A DNA stretch of 64,000 nt from Basidiobolus meristosporus CBS 931.73 (taxonomy: Eukaryota > Basidiobolomycota > Basidiobolomycetes > Basidiobolales > Basidiobolaceae). The position numbers and the translations under genes are program-made. Shown piece by piece: positions 22,215 to 34,302 of this stretch (position 1 is the first letter of the stretch; every line of letters starts with the position of its first letter). Under the pieces are notes generated by a model. It was not told where the DNA came from. It searched no databases and saw only the letters and a list, made by a program, of their open reading frames with translations. Location: NCBI GenBank assembly GCA_002104905.1, contig MCFE01000395.1, forward strand, positions 1 to 64,000. The letters run 5' to 3'.

Positions 22215-23477
22215 TCAACTAAATAAATTCTTTGCAATATCTGGGCGTGTAGACACCATCAAGTACATTAAGCTACCAACCATTGATTGATAGGGAAAGT
22301 TTTGGTCCATATATGAGCTGTTTTCATCTATAACTGGCTGAGATTTGCTTAATGTCAGGTTATTGTACATAGGGGTTACTGTAGGTTTGCAATTTTCCAT
22401 TTTGAAGCGTCTAAGAATGTCCCTGATGCACTTAGACTAACTCAGCACAGTTTTCTGCATAGGTATGTCAAATTTGACCTCATTTCCAAGAAAATAGCTC
22501 AATTTTCCAAGATCTTTCATCTCAAACTTGCTGAAGAGATCTGATTTTGTCTGTTTAAGTGCCTCTTGATCACTTGTAGCTATAATTAGGTCGTCCACAT
22601 AAGGAACTAGGATGATCACACCCTTTTTGAGCTGTTTCACATATATACTGTGATCTGCAGTGCTACGAGCGAACCCAATTTCCTCTAGATATGTGTCAAT
22701 CTTGTTATACCATGCTCTGGGTGCCTGCTTAAGCCCATACAACGATTTTCTAAGTTTGCATACCTTATGGGGGCTTTTTGGATTGGTAAAACCTTCTTGT
22801 TGCTCCATATATATAGTTTCTTGCAAATCCCCATTTAGAAAGGCTGTTTTGACGTCCATTTGGTGTAGATCTAGGCTGTGAACAGCTGCCAGGGCTAGAA
22901 CTGTCCTAATAGAGTTAAACTTGGCAACCGGAGCAAATGTTTCCTTAAAGTCTAGTCCCTGGATCTGGGAATAGCCTTTAGCTACCAATCTAGCCTTGTA
23001 CTTATCAACGGCACCATTTGAGGTTATCTTGATCTTGTAGACCCATCTACATCCTATTGGCTTTCTCCCATTTGGTAAATCTACCAGTTCCCACGTTTTT
23101 GCCTTGATCAGTGATTGGTACTCCTCCTGCATGGCTTGTTGCCACTTAGTAGTATCTGGACCTTGCATTGCCTGTTCCAGATTCTGAGGTTTGGCACATA
23201 AGGCAAGATAAGCTTCTTCATGATCATTGGATGTCTGCCACCAGGATCCAGGGGCATTTCTTATTCTGATAGATCTCCTAACTGGGATAATCTGATCTGA
23301 TCTGGAACTGGTAGAAGTATCTTCCATCTCTGGCTGGATTTGGTACGTATCTTCTGCATTTGTGTTGATTGCATCATCAGGCAGCTGGCCAATGATTTTT
23401 GTGGCTTTCTGATCTGAATTCTCCTCAAATACAACGTCCCTGCTCTTGATCAGCTTCTGAATTTTGCCATCATACAC
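22215..23477 (-). pseudogene. Copia B2 reverse transcriptase and truncated RNase H
   Basis: The reverse transcriptase frame 23477-22437 is nearly intact: GCRWVYKIKITSNGAV, YKARLVAKGYSQIQG, HQMDVKTAFLNGDLQ, SLYGLKQAPRAWYNKID and YVDD (PYVDDLIIA). A TAG at 22437-22439 stands between PMQKTVLS and SKCIRDIL. After it MENCKPTVTPMY and MVGSLMYLMVSTRPDIA follow. At about 22232 the sequence jumps straight to the end of the element, so the catalytic RNase H residues are gone. Confidence 0.88.
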
Positions 23478-23486
23478 TCTATACCC

Positions 23487-24812
23487 TTAAGTATCTTCAC
23501 AATACCCAAGAAAGATCCCTTTTCTACTCTTTGGTTCCAACTTTGAGCGTTTTTTGTCAGGGATGTGATAAAAAACATAAACGCCAAAGATCCTGAGGTG
23601 CTGGAGATCTGGTTTTTTGCCTGTATATGCTTCAAAGGGTGTAGAATCACGTAGGGCTGTTGTTGGGCATCTGTTCTTGATGTATACAGCAGTAGCAACA
23701 GATTCAGCCCAAAACTTGTAGTGCATTCCCTTATCATGTGGCATAGATCTTCCCATCTCTACTATTGTTCTATTTGCACGTTCTGCTACTCCATTTTGCT
23801 GTGGAGTATGAGGAACTGTGGTCTGTTGAAGTATACCAGTAGACAAGCAGTATTTTGCAAACTCCTTTGAGCAGTATTCTCCTCCATTGTCACTTTGTAG
23901 TACCTTCAATTTTCACCCAGTTTGTGTTTCTGCCATGTTCTTGAAGTGCTTAAACGTCTCTAAAGCTTCATCCTTTGTTTTGAGGAAGTACACCCATGTA
24001 TATCTTGTCTTGTCATCAATAAACGTCATAAAGTATCTCTTGGCTCCAAAGGACAGTGTTCTCATGGGGCCACATATGTCTGAGTGTACAATAGCCAATA
24101 TTTCGGTGGTATTGATGCCTTCTGAGCTCTTGAAACGTTGCCTAGCTTGTTTGCCATATGAATATCCCTTACAAACATTCAATTTGATCGGAATTGAGTA
24201 TTTTAGGCCCAAAACAAGCTGATTTTTCACCAATTGGCTCATTTTCTGTTCCCCTATGTGTCCTAGCCTCCTATGCCATGTCTTCCAGTAGGTTTCATCA
24301 GTTTCAGCAATGTTGACATACTCAGGTACAATGATCTTGCATTGTAACTTGTATATATTGTGATCTCTGATTCCCAAAGCTAATTTTTGTCCATTTTCAC
24401 TCAATATTGAGCAGCTCAGCTTAGTAAAAACAAATTTCAGTCCCTGAGTAGTTGCTTTACTGACTGAGAGTAGGTTCTTAGCTATTCCAGGTATATAGAG
24501 TACGTCAGTCAGTTTTGCTGTTGTTGCCCCTGAGTTATCACTCATATTTAGTTGTATAAACCCACTGGCGGTAGCTTCCAATGCAGAGTTATCTCCCAGA
24601 TAAACCTTTCTTACGGGAATAGTCTTTAAGTTGCTGAACCAATCCTTTATACCACAAATATGCTGTGATGCTCCAGAGTCAATATACCATTCATTACTTT
24701 GGTTACTTGCACCCTCTTGTACAGTGACAAATAGCTGTTCATCAGTAGTTATATGGTTTGCCTGCTCTAGTTTCTGTTTTTTGTCTGCTTGTTTCTTCTT
24801 GCATTCTCTTGC
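23487..24812 (-). pseudogene. Copia B2 protease and integrase
   Basis: Protease centre WYIDSGAS (about 24680), then LYVPGIAKNLLSVS-type sequence (here LYIPGIAKNLLSVS), the pre-integrase finger (WHRRLGHIGEQKMS) and an integrase core with HSDICGPM, LQSDNGGEY and NGVAERANRTI. The frame is broken at 23910-23912, where TGA follows QTG. The frame is open again to 23487, where a stop follows GYCEDT. Otherwise well preserved. Confidence 0.88.
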
Positions 24813-25526
24813 TCAGTGTCCTGGCTTCTTACAGTAGTTACAGCAGCCAGGTTTTCTTTGGTTTTGTTGCTTTCCCTTCTTTTCTGTATGCCTTTCTGAA
24901 CTGAATAAAGCATTATCTTCAATTTTCTCTGCTTGGTCATTACGTCTGAGTTCTTCATGGAGAAGTCTTCCTTTGACATAGTCTAAAGTCAAGTTGTCTT
25001 CTCTGCTTTCAAAAGAAAGTATGAGTGGCTCATACTTGTCTAGTAGGCTGCAAAGCAGACAGAGTATCTTTTCTTCATCATCTACACCAGCATTAATACT
25101 GTAAAGTTCTTCTGCAAGTGTCTCCATTCTGGTAATGAGTTGTAGCATGTCATCATCTGGCTTTTTTCTCATGTTGAAGAACTTTTGTTTCGAATAAAGC
25201 TTGCTTGATACTGACTTTGCTCTAAAGATCTTCTCCAAGGATTCCCATGCTGCTTTGGCAGTATTTGAGGCATGGATTTGTCCAATGAAGGAGTCTTGCA
25301 CATTAATGCATATTGCATTGAAGGCCTTTCTCTCCTTCTCTTGAAACTTCTCCAAATCTTCTGCTGTTCCTTTGGGCTCAACTTCCTTTCCTGTTACTAT
25401 GTTCCAAAGCTTTCTTTCCTCAAGGTGGATCTGCATCTTGATTCTCCAAAGTCTGTAGTTCTTCCCATCAAACCTCTCCTTTACAGGGAAGATGTTGGTA
25501 TTGCTTTGTTTGCTGGTAGAAGTCAT
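24813..25526 (-). pseudogene. Copia B2 gag
   Basis: 237 open codons starting MTSTSKQSNTNIFPVKERFD. Copia-type gag (UBN2-like) with GKNYRLWRIKMQIHLEE and the half zinc knuckle CNYCKKPGH. A TGA replaces the Trp that follows GH in B3, so the knuckle is cut. The start lies about 36 bases after the primer-binding site. Confidence 0.88.
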
Positions 25527-25550
25527 CTTTAGAATAGATTAAGGCAATCA

Positions 25551-25562
25551 GGGCTCATAACC
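25551..25562 (-). other. Primer-binding site of copia B2 (initiator Met-tRNA anticodon arm)
   Basis: On the minus strand GGTTATGAGCCCTG directly follows the 5' LTR. The complement matches the anticodon arm of initiator Met-tRNA over 14 bases, as in B3 (40646) and B4 (27555). Confidence 0.75.
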
Positions 25563-25931
25563 TGTTGCAATTTAAGAAGTGATTTGGATATAAGGAACTT
25601 ATCAAGAAATAGTGATAATAGTTGAACTGTTGTTTATTCACAAAGAAGCTCAGTATTTATACCTTTGTAGAAGTAATACAGCTGCAACATTAAGTAGGGA
25701 GGGTTTCTCAATATTCAGGAGCATTCTGTAACAGATTCAGGGTTAGTACATAATGTTTGGTAATAGTGCTAATTTGATCCTGACTATAGGGGAATAATCA
25801 TAAGATCATATATCTGGAGAAAGTGGCAAAGTCAAGGCAGTAAATGAGTCCTACAGTGACTAAGACTAGCCTAGAATTGTTAAATAAATTTTTAGCTGCT
25901 GAATGATACCAAATAGTCCAATATTTCAACA
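25563..25931 (-). repeat. 5' LTR of copia B2
   Basis: A 369-bp LTR flanked on the right by the GCATC duplication. A TATAAATA box is in the same position as in B3 (40547 there). Confidence 0.93.
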
Positions 25932-26664
25932 GCATCTTGTATGCTTTCCAGCAGGACACTACCAAAGGTGTCATACATAGTGCATATTGTTTTCTGCATT
26001 GGAGATACCCTAGCCATCAGCAAGATGGCTGACTTTTCTGGGCACAGTGAACGGCATTGCTGTTAAATATGTAAGATCCTGGGGATTTACACCATTATCC
26101 ACACAAACTACTATTTTATGTATACCATACTAAAAACCGCATCTCCCCACAGAAGGATTGTACATTAGTCAGCACGCAATTGCAGCAAAGTAGGCAAGCT
26201 ATAAATCATTAGCTAGAATATGGAATTAATTGGAAACTGGGGATAATTCTAATGCAAAGTGTCTGTTGGGGCAAATGCTTTTTGCTAGGAGTATTGCAAT
26301 AGTTTTGCAACAATATACCTGTACTAATGGCAAAGGTGATCAAGAAGCATTTCAAGCTGAATGCACCCTTTGAGATACCTGAGAAATTTGAAATAATTGA
26401 CAACCTATTGCAGAGTACCCACTACTCAAAGTACTAGTTATATGCTACAATCAATATTCAAATGCAAGGACTGGATGAACTCTACATGAATACAGGAATA
26501 CTCTACCAAGGTATGCCAGAATTCGCTTGGCCACATGCCAACTTCTACACTATTCAATACAGAGCTCACTCAAACAAAAGCCAGAATGCACATTTAGGGG
26601 GGACAAGAATCCAGCAGGGAGTATGAGTTTACTGCTTAAATGCTAAGAAGGTCTTTGCAGATAT
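25932..26664 (+). pseudogene. CACTA KC transposase, C-terminal part
   Basis: Continuation of KC after copia B2. The DNA matches K1 7455-8000 and 8600-8750: the C.GDTLAISK block with the second catalytic Asp (about 26000), the WYCC-like zinc motif, FKLNAPFEIPEKFEII near 26360 and the FxxENSTK-type tail. It has many stops. It ends against a copia B LTR fragment at about 26665. Confidence 0.65.
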
Positions 26665-27187
26665 TTGGGATCATTCTATAGCAGTTTCACAGTTAGTATA
26701 TAATTATTGGTAAAAGTGCTAATTTGATCTTGACTCCAGCAAGATGATAATAGGAGCAAGAATCTGAAAGAAAATGGGGAATTTAGGGCTGCAGATTATT
26801 CATACTGTGACTAAGACTAGTTCAGAGCTGTAAAGTAAATTTTCAGCTGCGGAATGATACCAAATAGCTCAATGTTTCCGCACTCCCTCTTGACAGAATG
26901 ATTTCTTAGTGCTAATTTCTCTCTGATATTCTCAAATTGTGGCCTAGCTATTAGTTTGTCAATATGTCTGGCACCACTTTGTCAGCTGGGCAGTAAGACA
27001 ACTCTGCTAAGATATTTTCCACTGCTTCTCCCACCAAGTGGTGTTGTATATCTATGTGCTTGGTTCTAGCATAATTAGTAGGATTTCCAGCTAATGAAAT
27101 ATAGCCTTGATTATCCTTGTAAATACATATTGGTCACTTGAATTAAAACCCAAGTCTTAGAGTAATTTTTGTAAACATAGAGCCTTC
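26665..27187 (-). mobile_element. Copia B4a remnant: partial 3' LTR and RNase H end
   Basis: 26665-26882 is a partial family B LTR on the minus strand. From 26883 to about 27130 the minus strand matches the RNase H C-terminus (YKDNQGYISLAGNP, ARTKHIDIQHH). The piece ends against a plus-strand B LTR. Confidence 0.7.
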
Positions 27188-27612
27188 AGATGAAATATTG
27201 AACTATTTGGCATCACCTAGCAGCTAAAACCTTACCTAACAATTCTGTAGTAGTCTTTTCACTGTTGGACCAATATTTAGCCCTAACTTTGCCACTCTCT
27301 TTCAGATCTAGGATTCTATGAATACCCCCCTAGAGTAAAGATCAAATTAACACTTTTACCCAATATGTTGTACCAACCCTGAAACTGTTGCACAATGCTC
27401 CTTAGTGTAAGGAAAGCCTCTGTACTTGGTGTTAAGGTTGTATTACTCCTACAAAGTTATCAATATGAGCTTTGTTATGAACAAACAACGGTTTACCTAT
27501 TATCATTATATCTTGATCAGTTCCTAATATCAAGACACTTCTTAAATTGCAACAGGTTATGAGCCCTAATTGCTTTGCTTTAATCAAAATATAACATCTA
27601 CCACTAAACAAG
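27188..27612 (+). mobile_element. Copia B4b remnant: 5' LTR, primer site and gag start
   Basis: 27188-27554 is a diverged family B LTR. The primer-binding site GGTTATGAGCCCT follows at 27555-27567, then about 45 bp similar to the gag leader of B3. The rest is lost. It stands head to head with B4a. Confidence 0.75.
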
Positions 27613-27950
27613 ACCCTATGAGAGTTTATTGTGATGCTCCCATCATAAGGCCTTCACAGATTTTAAGTCCCATGGCTAAGAGGTACTGATCCTGTCAGGA
27701 TACTGTGCAAAGATTGTTGAAAAATAACTGCACCCCAAATTTCACAAAAAACTTTGTCAAAATATTTTGTCACAACAATATATATGTTGCTTTTGACTGG
27801 TTTCCTGCCAATTTGCTCACTTTGTGATCCCAGACACTCAATCAACTCCTACATTTAGGTACATTGATTGGCCATTGCCTCTTTTTCACACTCCTAACTT
27901 CCCCACTCAACTGTTTCACTTACTTTTCACATGTACAAATTGATTTAGTT
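27613..27950. other. Nothing recognised
   Basis: A 60-codon minus-strand frame (27663-27845) shows no known motif. Otherwise AT-rich with stops. It may be the distal end of CACTA KD. Confidence 0.35.
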
Positions 27951-29362
27951 TCATTGAAACTTCAGTTGTATCTCAGTTGCTAACTGGACTGACCTATACA
28001 AGTCACTATACCCCACACTAACATTGAGCCCTACCCCACACTCAACAAGTAACTCCATTAAAGTCCACCACTCAATAAGTGTTTCTGCTGCAATGATCTG
28101 TTTGGATGACTTTGGCAGGAAACCAAAAGCTTTGTGCCACTGTCCATTCACTGGTTCCCACACATCCTGGTTTTCAGCTGACATTGCAAGGTCTAGCACC
28201 TCTTCTGTCAGTCTTTGCAATAAATCCTTGCAAAATCCAAGTGGATTTTTTCAAGCACTGCTCTTGAAGAAGTGCTGTAACTTCTTGGTGTGCATATTAA
28301 AGTACCAAAATTTCACTGCAAGCATTGTGAAAGTCTTTTAAGTTTTTGATGTTTTAGCCTTGTTTGTTGGTGGGATCTCTACTCTGTCAATAATGGTGGA
28401 TGTGGAGGCTGTGGTTGACAAATTGACTTTCTCTGCAAACTCATCTACCTTACTGGAGTATAGCTCCACTGCCTGCGCATCCAATTCTTGTGAAAGCAGC
28501 TGTATTCTTATTAGTAATTCTTCTGTGCTACCATGTGATCAATCTGTTCTGCGCTGGTGGAATTAAGCAAGAACTACATTGTTTTTGCTGGCTTTCCTGT
28601 CTCAGACTTAGGTAGATATTTTCCCCCTCACCTTTTTCTTTATTACAGCCAAGTCTTTCACTGCTACTTTGTCTGAGTGCTACATGTAATGGGCTATATT
28701 TTCCCCCTAATAAATTCTGCTCTGACTCATCTGTTTTGGCCTGTATTTCCCTTGCTGGCACTCTACTGGCAACCTGACATCTCATTACTGCTAGTTTTAA
28801 GCTCTCAGCCATGGTTGTAACAGGCTCTGGAGAAAGCTGCTGGTTTTTTTCACTGCCAGGTCCTTCAGTACTACTTCAACTGAGTGCCTCTTGAGTAGTA
28901 CTATGCTTTTTCCTTGATAAGTGTTGGCTGGTGCCTCCATGTCTGCCTGTTTGTCCCTTGTTGGCACTCTTCCAGCCATCTGACATCTCTTTGACACTTG
29001 TTTGGAGCTTTTGGCCCTGCTTGCAACAGGCTCTTCAGGAAGCCATTGGCTCTTAGCTGCGGCACCCTTGTTCTTTGCCTTTGATAGTTTCTGCTATTCT
29101 TAAAGTAACTTCTGACAGCTTCTTGAATATTAGTCTACTCTTCATCATTGCACTCAATGACTTCATGGATCTTTAATGTCTTTTGATTTTTAGCCTTTGG
29201 TATAAACACCACATTGTCTCCCTCACATGCTGTGATAGGTTTTCCAGTGGGCTCTATTTTTGGGCAATGTTTTGCACTTCAAAGACTGTACAGTGTTCCT
29301 CTGATGTTATATTGGGAAATGGCTCAATTCTTGGCTGTGACATTGAGTTACTTCTTTGCAGT
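27951..29362 (-). pseudogene. CACTA KD divergent second gene, distal part
   Basis: Continues leftward the gene that starts MPPK at 35158, after gypsy G2 is ignored (CAGT at 29359-29362 and 34670-34673). Legible pieces: NVVFIPKAKNQKTLKI (about 29210), two related blocks RCQMAGRVPTRDKQA (about 28980) and RCQVASRVPAREIQA (about 28775), and an open end RLTEEVLDLAMSAENQDVWE with WHKAFGFLPKSSKQIIAAE (28220-27951). Frames change several times. The protein was probably long, basic and partly repetitive. No known domain is seen. Confidence 0.5.
28630..28995 (-). repeat. Imperfect tandem duplication inside the KD second gene
   Basis: Two units of about 200 bp share the block coding RCQ(M/V)A(G/S)RVP(T/A)R. 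On the plus strand CCTGT.T.TCCCTTG.TGGCA occurs at about 28740 and 28950. Identity is about 75% by eye. Confidence 0.5.
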
Positions 29363-29731
29363 TATCACAAGTCTTGGTATAAAAGTTGTAGAGGAACAGG
29401 GAGTTTAGATAGTATTGTATTTACTAAAACTTGAACTGATATTTATTGAGGTTACAGCAGCTCCTTATATACATTATGCCAGATCAATTGCTGACTATTT
29501 GTATTTCCTAATGTAGGCTGTGGCTGATGACTCATTTGATTGCATCATCATTACCCAATAAGATCCTACCTAATATATTTATTTCTGTCTGATAAGGATC
29601 TGCTCATTCATTTGCTGACTAATGCTGCTGATTTAATAGATAATACTGCTATACTGATAACCTAAACATATAACTAATTGATATGTCTAAAAATTGAGCA
29701 AACTTGAACATTTAAGTGGCAGATCATAATA
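29363..29731 (-). repeat. 3' LTR of gypsy G2
   Basis: A 369-bp family G LTR; its outer end is mutated (TATCACAAG for TGTTACAAG). It is clearly diverged from the right LTR, so G2 is older than G1. Confidence 0.9.
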
Positions 29732-29744
29732 TTCTCCCCTGCTA

Positions 29745-31797
29745 AAGTTGAAATGGTTCTCCTGAGTCTATTTTCTTGTGATACCAATATATTGATGGTT
29801 CAGTTTTATCAGCAAGTCTTGCAAGCTTGAGTCTGTCCCTTTGCACCAAGTTTTCCAGGATATTGCCTTGTTTGTCCACTAGTTGGTAAGTTGCAAATGT
29901 ACATTCTCTGATGATCTTGAATGGTCACGTTAATTGTGGCTCAAACTTCTTCCAAGTGTTGTTTCTTAGTAAAACAAAGTTCTCAACTTTCCATGCTTCT
30001 GGTGCTATAGTTTTATCAAATCTCTGCTTCATCTTTTCTGCAGTTTGAGATACTTTGGTCTGTGACCCTGGATGTCTTTGTTCCAGTTGCTGGTGTCTAC
30101 TTGGCTGACTGAGTTCATCTTCTATGGTGTCTGTAAGCTTTGGTTGTGTAAGATCTCCTGTTATCCTTGGCTCAGATGCATAAACTAAGTGAAATGGCAA
30201 TTGCTGGGTGGTATTGTGTACTCTGACTCTGCATGCAAAGAGTGCTTGGTCTATATACTTGTCCCATCTACTGACAATTCCATTTGCATACTTGGTCAGC
30301 ATTTTTCCAAATAATCCATTAAACCATTCAGTGACTCCATTAGTTCTGGGGTGATATGCCAAGGTTTTCAAGTGTTTGATCTGCTGCATTTCCAGGTAAG
30401 CTTCAAATGTCTTTGCCATAAAGTTTGCACATCTATCAGATAGAATCTCTACAGGGCATCCAAACTTCATAAGGATTTCATGGTAGATGAAACTTGCAAC
30501 TTCTTGTTCACTGGCTCTATGTACAGCTTTAGCCACTGGCCACTTTGTGGCATGGTCAATTGCTACTAGGATCCAATGGTTGCAGCTCCTTGTAGTTGGC
30601 AGTCTTCCAATAAAGTCAATTCCACATCTTTCAAATGGTCTTACAGGCTCCAAGGGAAAGAGTTCAGCAATTCTCTGTGGTTGGCCTGGGTTGATTTGGC
30701 AATTTGGGCATGTTTTCACTATCTTCTCAGTGTCTTGTTTCATTCTGGGCCACCATGCTCTGACTTTCACAAGACTCTAGGTTCCTTCAATTCCAAAATG
30801 TTCATATCCATTGTGTAGCTTATGTATTAAATCCAGGCAAGAAACATAAGGGCAATAGGCAATAGGGCTTCCATCAACAATTTGGTAGAGTGTTCTATCC
30901 TGCACTACAAATTTGATGGCTTCATCCCGGATTATCCTCTTAATATCTTCATCCACCTGATTAGGAATGGCTTGGTCCTCCAAGTACTATGTTAATAGGC
31001 TACGCTAATCTGATTCATGCACCAAGTTGAGTTGTGCAACTTGATCTGATTTTGATAAGGTGTCAGTAACCATGTTGTTTTTCCAGGGCAGTAGACAATC
31101 TCCAAGTCAAACTGTTGAATTTATTCACTCCTTCTTTTCATTCTACTAAGGAATACCTTTGGAGTAAATATATACTTGAGGGAGGCATGATCAGTCTTCA
31201 CAGTGCATTTGACTCCTTCAATATAGCATCTCCATGTCTTCAAACAGGGTAATATAGCAAGCATCTCCTTCTCATGCACTGGATAGTTTTGTTCTGCTAA
31301 GCTCAGTTTCTTGGATTCAAAGGCAACAGGGTAGTCCTTTCCCCCAAGTTCTTGGCTCAACACTCCACCAATTGTATAATCTGAAGCATCTGTGCACAGA
31401 GTAAACTCTTTTCTAAAGTCAGGTATTCTTTAGCTTGGCAGCTTAGCAAGTTCATTCTTGAGTGTCTGGAAGGCTGTGTAACAAGCTATATCCCACATGT
31501 AGGTATTGTCTTTCTTCACAATATCAGTTAAAGGTGTTGCAATACTTGCAAAGGAGTTGACAGATCTCCAATAATAGGAAACCATTCCAAGGAATGATCT
31601 GAGCTCTAATATGCTATGGGGCTGCTTCAGATTCTAGATAACTTCAACCTTCTTAGGGTCTAAGGTTACTCCTGTGCTAGTCACTATGTGTCCCAGATAT
31701 TCAACATGTTCCTTGAAGAATTCACACTTGGGTAGCTTGTCATAAAGCTTGTTCTCACTTAGCTTCTTCAAGACCTTTTCAATGTGTACCAAGTGAT
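29745..31797 (-). pseudogene. Gypsy G2 RNase H and integrase (broken)
   Basis: Right to left: [11 protein letters not shown]-type sequence, RNase H ([30 protein letters not shown]), integrase finger with CPNCQI intact and in frame, core [22 protein letters not shown] (Gly of DRG changed to Cys), TNGVTEWFNGL with the Glu kept, and a GPF-type end degraded to FEPQLT followed by a stop near 29925. Several stops (about 31050, 31430 and others). It matches G1 closely but is dead. Confidence 0.88.
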
Positions 31798-32165
31798 TGT
31801 TATGATCTGCCGCTTGAATGTTTAAGTTAGATCAGTTTTTAGTCAAATCAATTAGTATATGTTTAGGTTATCAGTATATCAGTATTATCTATGAAATCAG
31901 TAGCATTAGTCAGCAAATGAATCAGCAGATCCTTATCAGACAGAAATAGATATATTAAGTAGGATCTTATTGGGTGATGATGATGCAATCAAATGAGTCA
32001 TCAGCCACAACCTACATTAGGAAATACAATTAGTCAGCAATTGATAAGGCAAAATGTATATAAGGAGCTGCTGGAACCTCAATAAAAATCAGTTCAAGTT
32101 TTAGTGAATACAATACTAGCTAAACTCCCTATTCCTCTACAACTCTTAAGCCAAGACTTGTAACA
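31798..32165 (+). mobile_element. Solo LTR of family G inside G2
   Basis: A 368-bp LTR in plus orientation with perfect TGAT duplications (31794-31797 and 32166-32169). It splits the reverse transcriptase of G2 between the YLDDILIYS block and the following helix. It arose by insertion of a full element and recombination between its LTRs. Confidence 0.95.
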
Positions 32166-34245
32166 TGATCCTCTTCTCTCTTGCTGTATATCAATATATC
32201 ATCTAGGTTGATTATGACAAACCTGTCTAAGTACTCCTGGAAGACAGTCTGCATCAGGTTCATGAATGTTGCAGGGGCATTGGTGAGGCCAAAACTCATG
32301 ACTAAGTACTTGTAATGTCCATACCTGGTCCTGAATGCTGTCTTAGGGATGTCTTCTGGCTTCACCTTTATCTGGTTGTATCCTAACATGAGGTCAATCT
32401 TCCTGAAAATAGTGGCTCCATTGAGTTGGTCCAAGAGCTCATCAATCCAAGGTATGGGGTATTTATTCATCACAGTAACTGCGTTGAGGGCTCTGCAGTC
32501 AATGCACATCCTAAGTGTTCCATCCTTTGTCTTCACAAAAAGTTCTGGTGCTCCCCAAAGTGACTTGCTAGGTCTGATATATCCTTGCTCCAGTATCTGA
32601 TCTATCTGTCTCTTCATCTCTTCCAACTCCAATGGACTCATTCTGTAAGGTGTCTTATTCACTGGAGGGCTATCTCCTGTTTCAATGGCATGATCCATGT
32701 CTCTGACTAGTGGTAGGCTTACAAGCTCTTCTGAAAATACATCTGAATATTCCTTCAAAAGAGTCTGGACCTTCTGGGCTACTGGAGTGGAGGAATACTC
32801 CTGCAATTCTGCCATGAGGAACATCTGGGCAACTTTTCCTAGTGCTTTACAGAACTGTGTCTTGCTAAGCTCCCTTGCTTCACACACACTGGATTTGACC
32901 AAGTTAAAAACCAGTCTGGCAGGTAATAGCTACCAGGACTTGTTGTTCTTCTGGATCTGAGTAGCATGGGTTCTCCAGTTAATTGATGGATTACAACAAA
33001 ATAGTCAGGTCTTCCTAAGTACAAGGTCAAACTTGCAGCTCCCAAATATATAGGCCTGTAGATCTTGTTCATAGTCATTGATCTTCATCCTCACTGGCTG
33101 AGTAATAGGGTTGATTATATGAGAGTTCCCATCAGCTGTTGAGACTGAAGTTGATTTGTTGGGTTCCAAGTTGATTCCAGCTTTCAAAGCAAATTGCTCT
33201 GACATGTACTCATGTGATGCTCCTGAGTCAATCATGATCTAAGCAGGTACCTCATTGATTACTCCATTCAAGTATAATAGCTTTCCTGAGTTTGAGGTCA
33301 TCTGGGATAGTTATTCTTCTGTCATATTGAAGATGAGTTCTGAGTCTTCTTCAAGTTCATCTGCCATTTTACTATGCTCCATGGCCTCAATATGGTTAAA
33401 AGTTCTTGATGGCTAGCGTTCATTTCTTCTCTGAGGGCAGTACTTTGCAATATCTCCCTGCTGGTGGCAGCTGAAGCAAAGTCCTTTCTTCTTACATTCT
33501 TTTGAGGTAGGATTCTTCTGCATAGCATCTATTTCCATTGGCACCGCTTCTGATTGTCTTCTTTCATAGAGATTGTAGCCTCTCTGATTAGTCATTGTGG
33601 GCTTCCCAACTCCAAACATAGCTGGGTCATAGTCTATGGCAATCTTGATGCCTTCTTCAATAGTCGGAGATCTTCAATAATTCACTTCCTTAAGCATTCT
33701 TTCTTTCAACCCATCAATAAAGTATTCAACTTGATCCAGAGGGTCTATTCTTTCAATTTGCCCCAATAGACATCTATATTCATAGATGTACTCTTGAGCC
33801 ATTCCCCTCTGTCTGAGTGCCTTCAACTTTCTTCTTAGTAGTGCCTAAAGGTGTGGAGGTTCAAAAGCATCCTGATATTTCCAACACAAACTCATACCAG
33901 GTAGAGATTGTAGAGCATCCCATCATGGTGGCTGACCTGATCTTGTTGTGGTACCACTGCAAAGCTGTGTCTGCCAGGTAAGAGGCTGCATAATGTAACT
34001 TACTTTCTGGAGCAATTCCCTTAGCCTTGAAAGCTTCTTCAATCTGGAAGAGCCAAGTTCCCAGGTTTTCATTGACTTTACCATGGTACTGGCTGACTTT
34101 CACACTAAAGTTGCTCTTGACAGGGTTTTGCTGGCTTTGTGCCATGGTAGTCCTTCCTTGTTGCTACTGGCTAAGGATCTGGAGTAACTTTTGCTGGGCC
34201 AGGATTTGTTGCATAGCATTCTTCCATTCTTGACTTTTGGACATT
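32166..34245 (-). pseudogene. Gypsy G2 gag, protease and reverse transcriptase (broken)
   Basis: Gag at 34245-33300 ([17 protein letters not shown], knuckle CFSCHQQGDIAKYC with His-Gly changed to Gln-Gly-Asp context), with stops and a frameshift near 33870. The protease centre MIDSGASHEYMSEQF (33235) is intact, though a stop precedes it at about 33240. Reverse transcriptase (32902-32170): [19 protein letters not shown] and NLDDILIYS, with Tyr of YLDD changed to Asn. This copy shows the protease segment that G1 has lost. Confidence 0.88.
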
Positions 34246-34302
34246 TTGAGGGAGGCTTCTTCTTTCTTCAGGAGGGATGTTTCTGGTTATTGCTGCTACC
34301 AA

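Larger units (their letters stand above)
21839..25931 (-). mobile_element. Copia B2, internally deleted copia retrotransposon
   Basis: This 4093-bp element lies between perfect GCATC duplications (21834-21838 and 25932-25936). Its 369-bp LTRs differ at about five sites by eye. Gag to reverse transcriptase is present with scattered stops, while about 590 bp covering most of RNase H is missing compared with B3. It is inserted in the CACTA KC transposase. Confidence 0.96.

Noticed and set aside
32129-32902. 257-codon frame in G2 starting in the solo LTR
   Set aside because: Only 32902 to about 32170 is gypsy reverse transcriptase. The end [13 protein letters not shown] is LTR sequence read across the insertion point.
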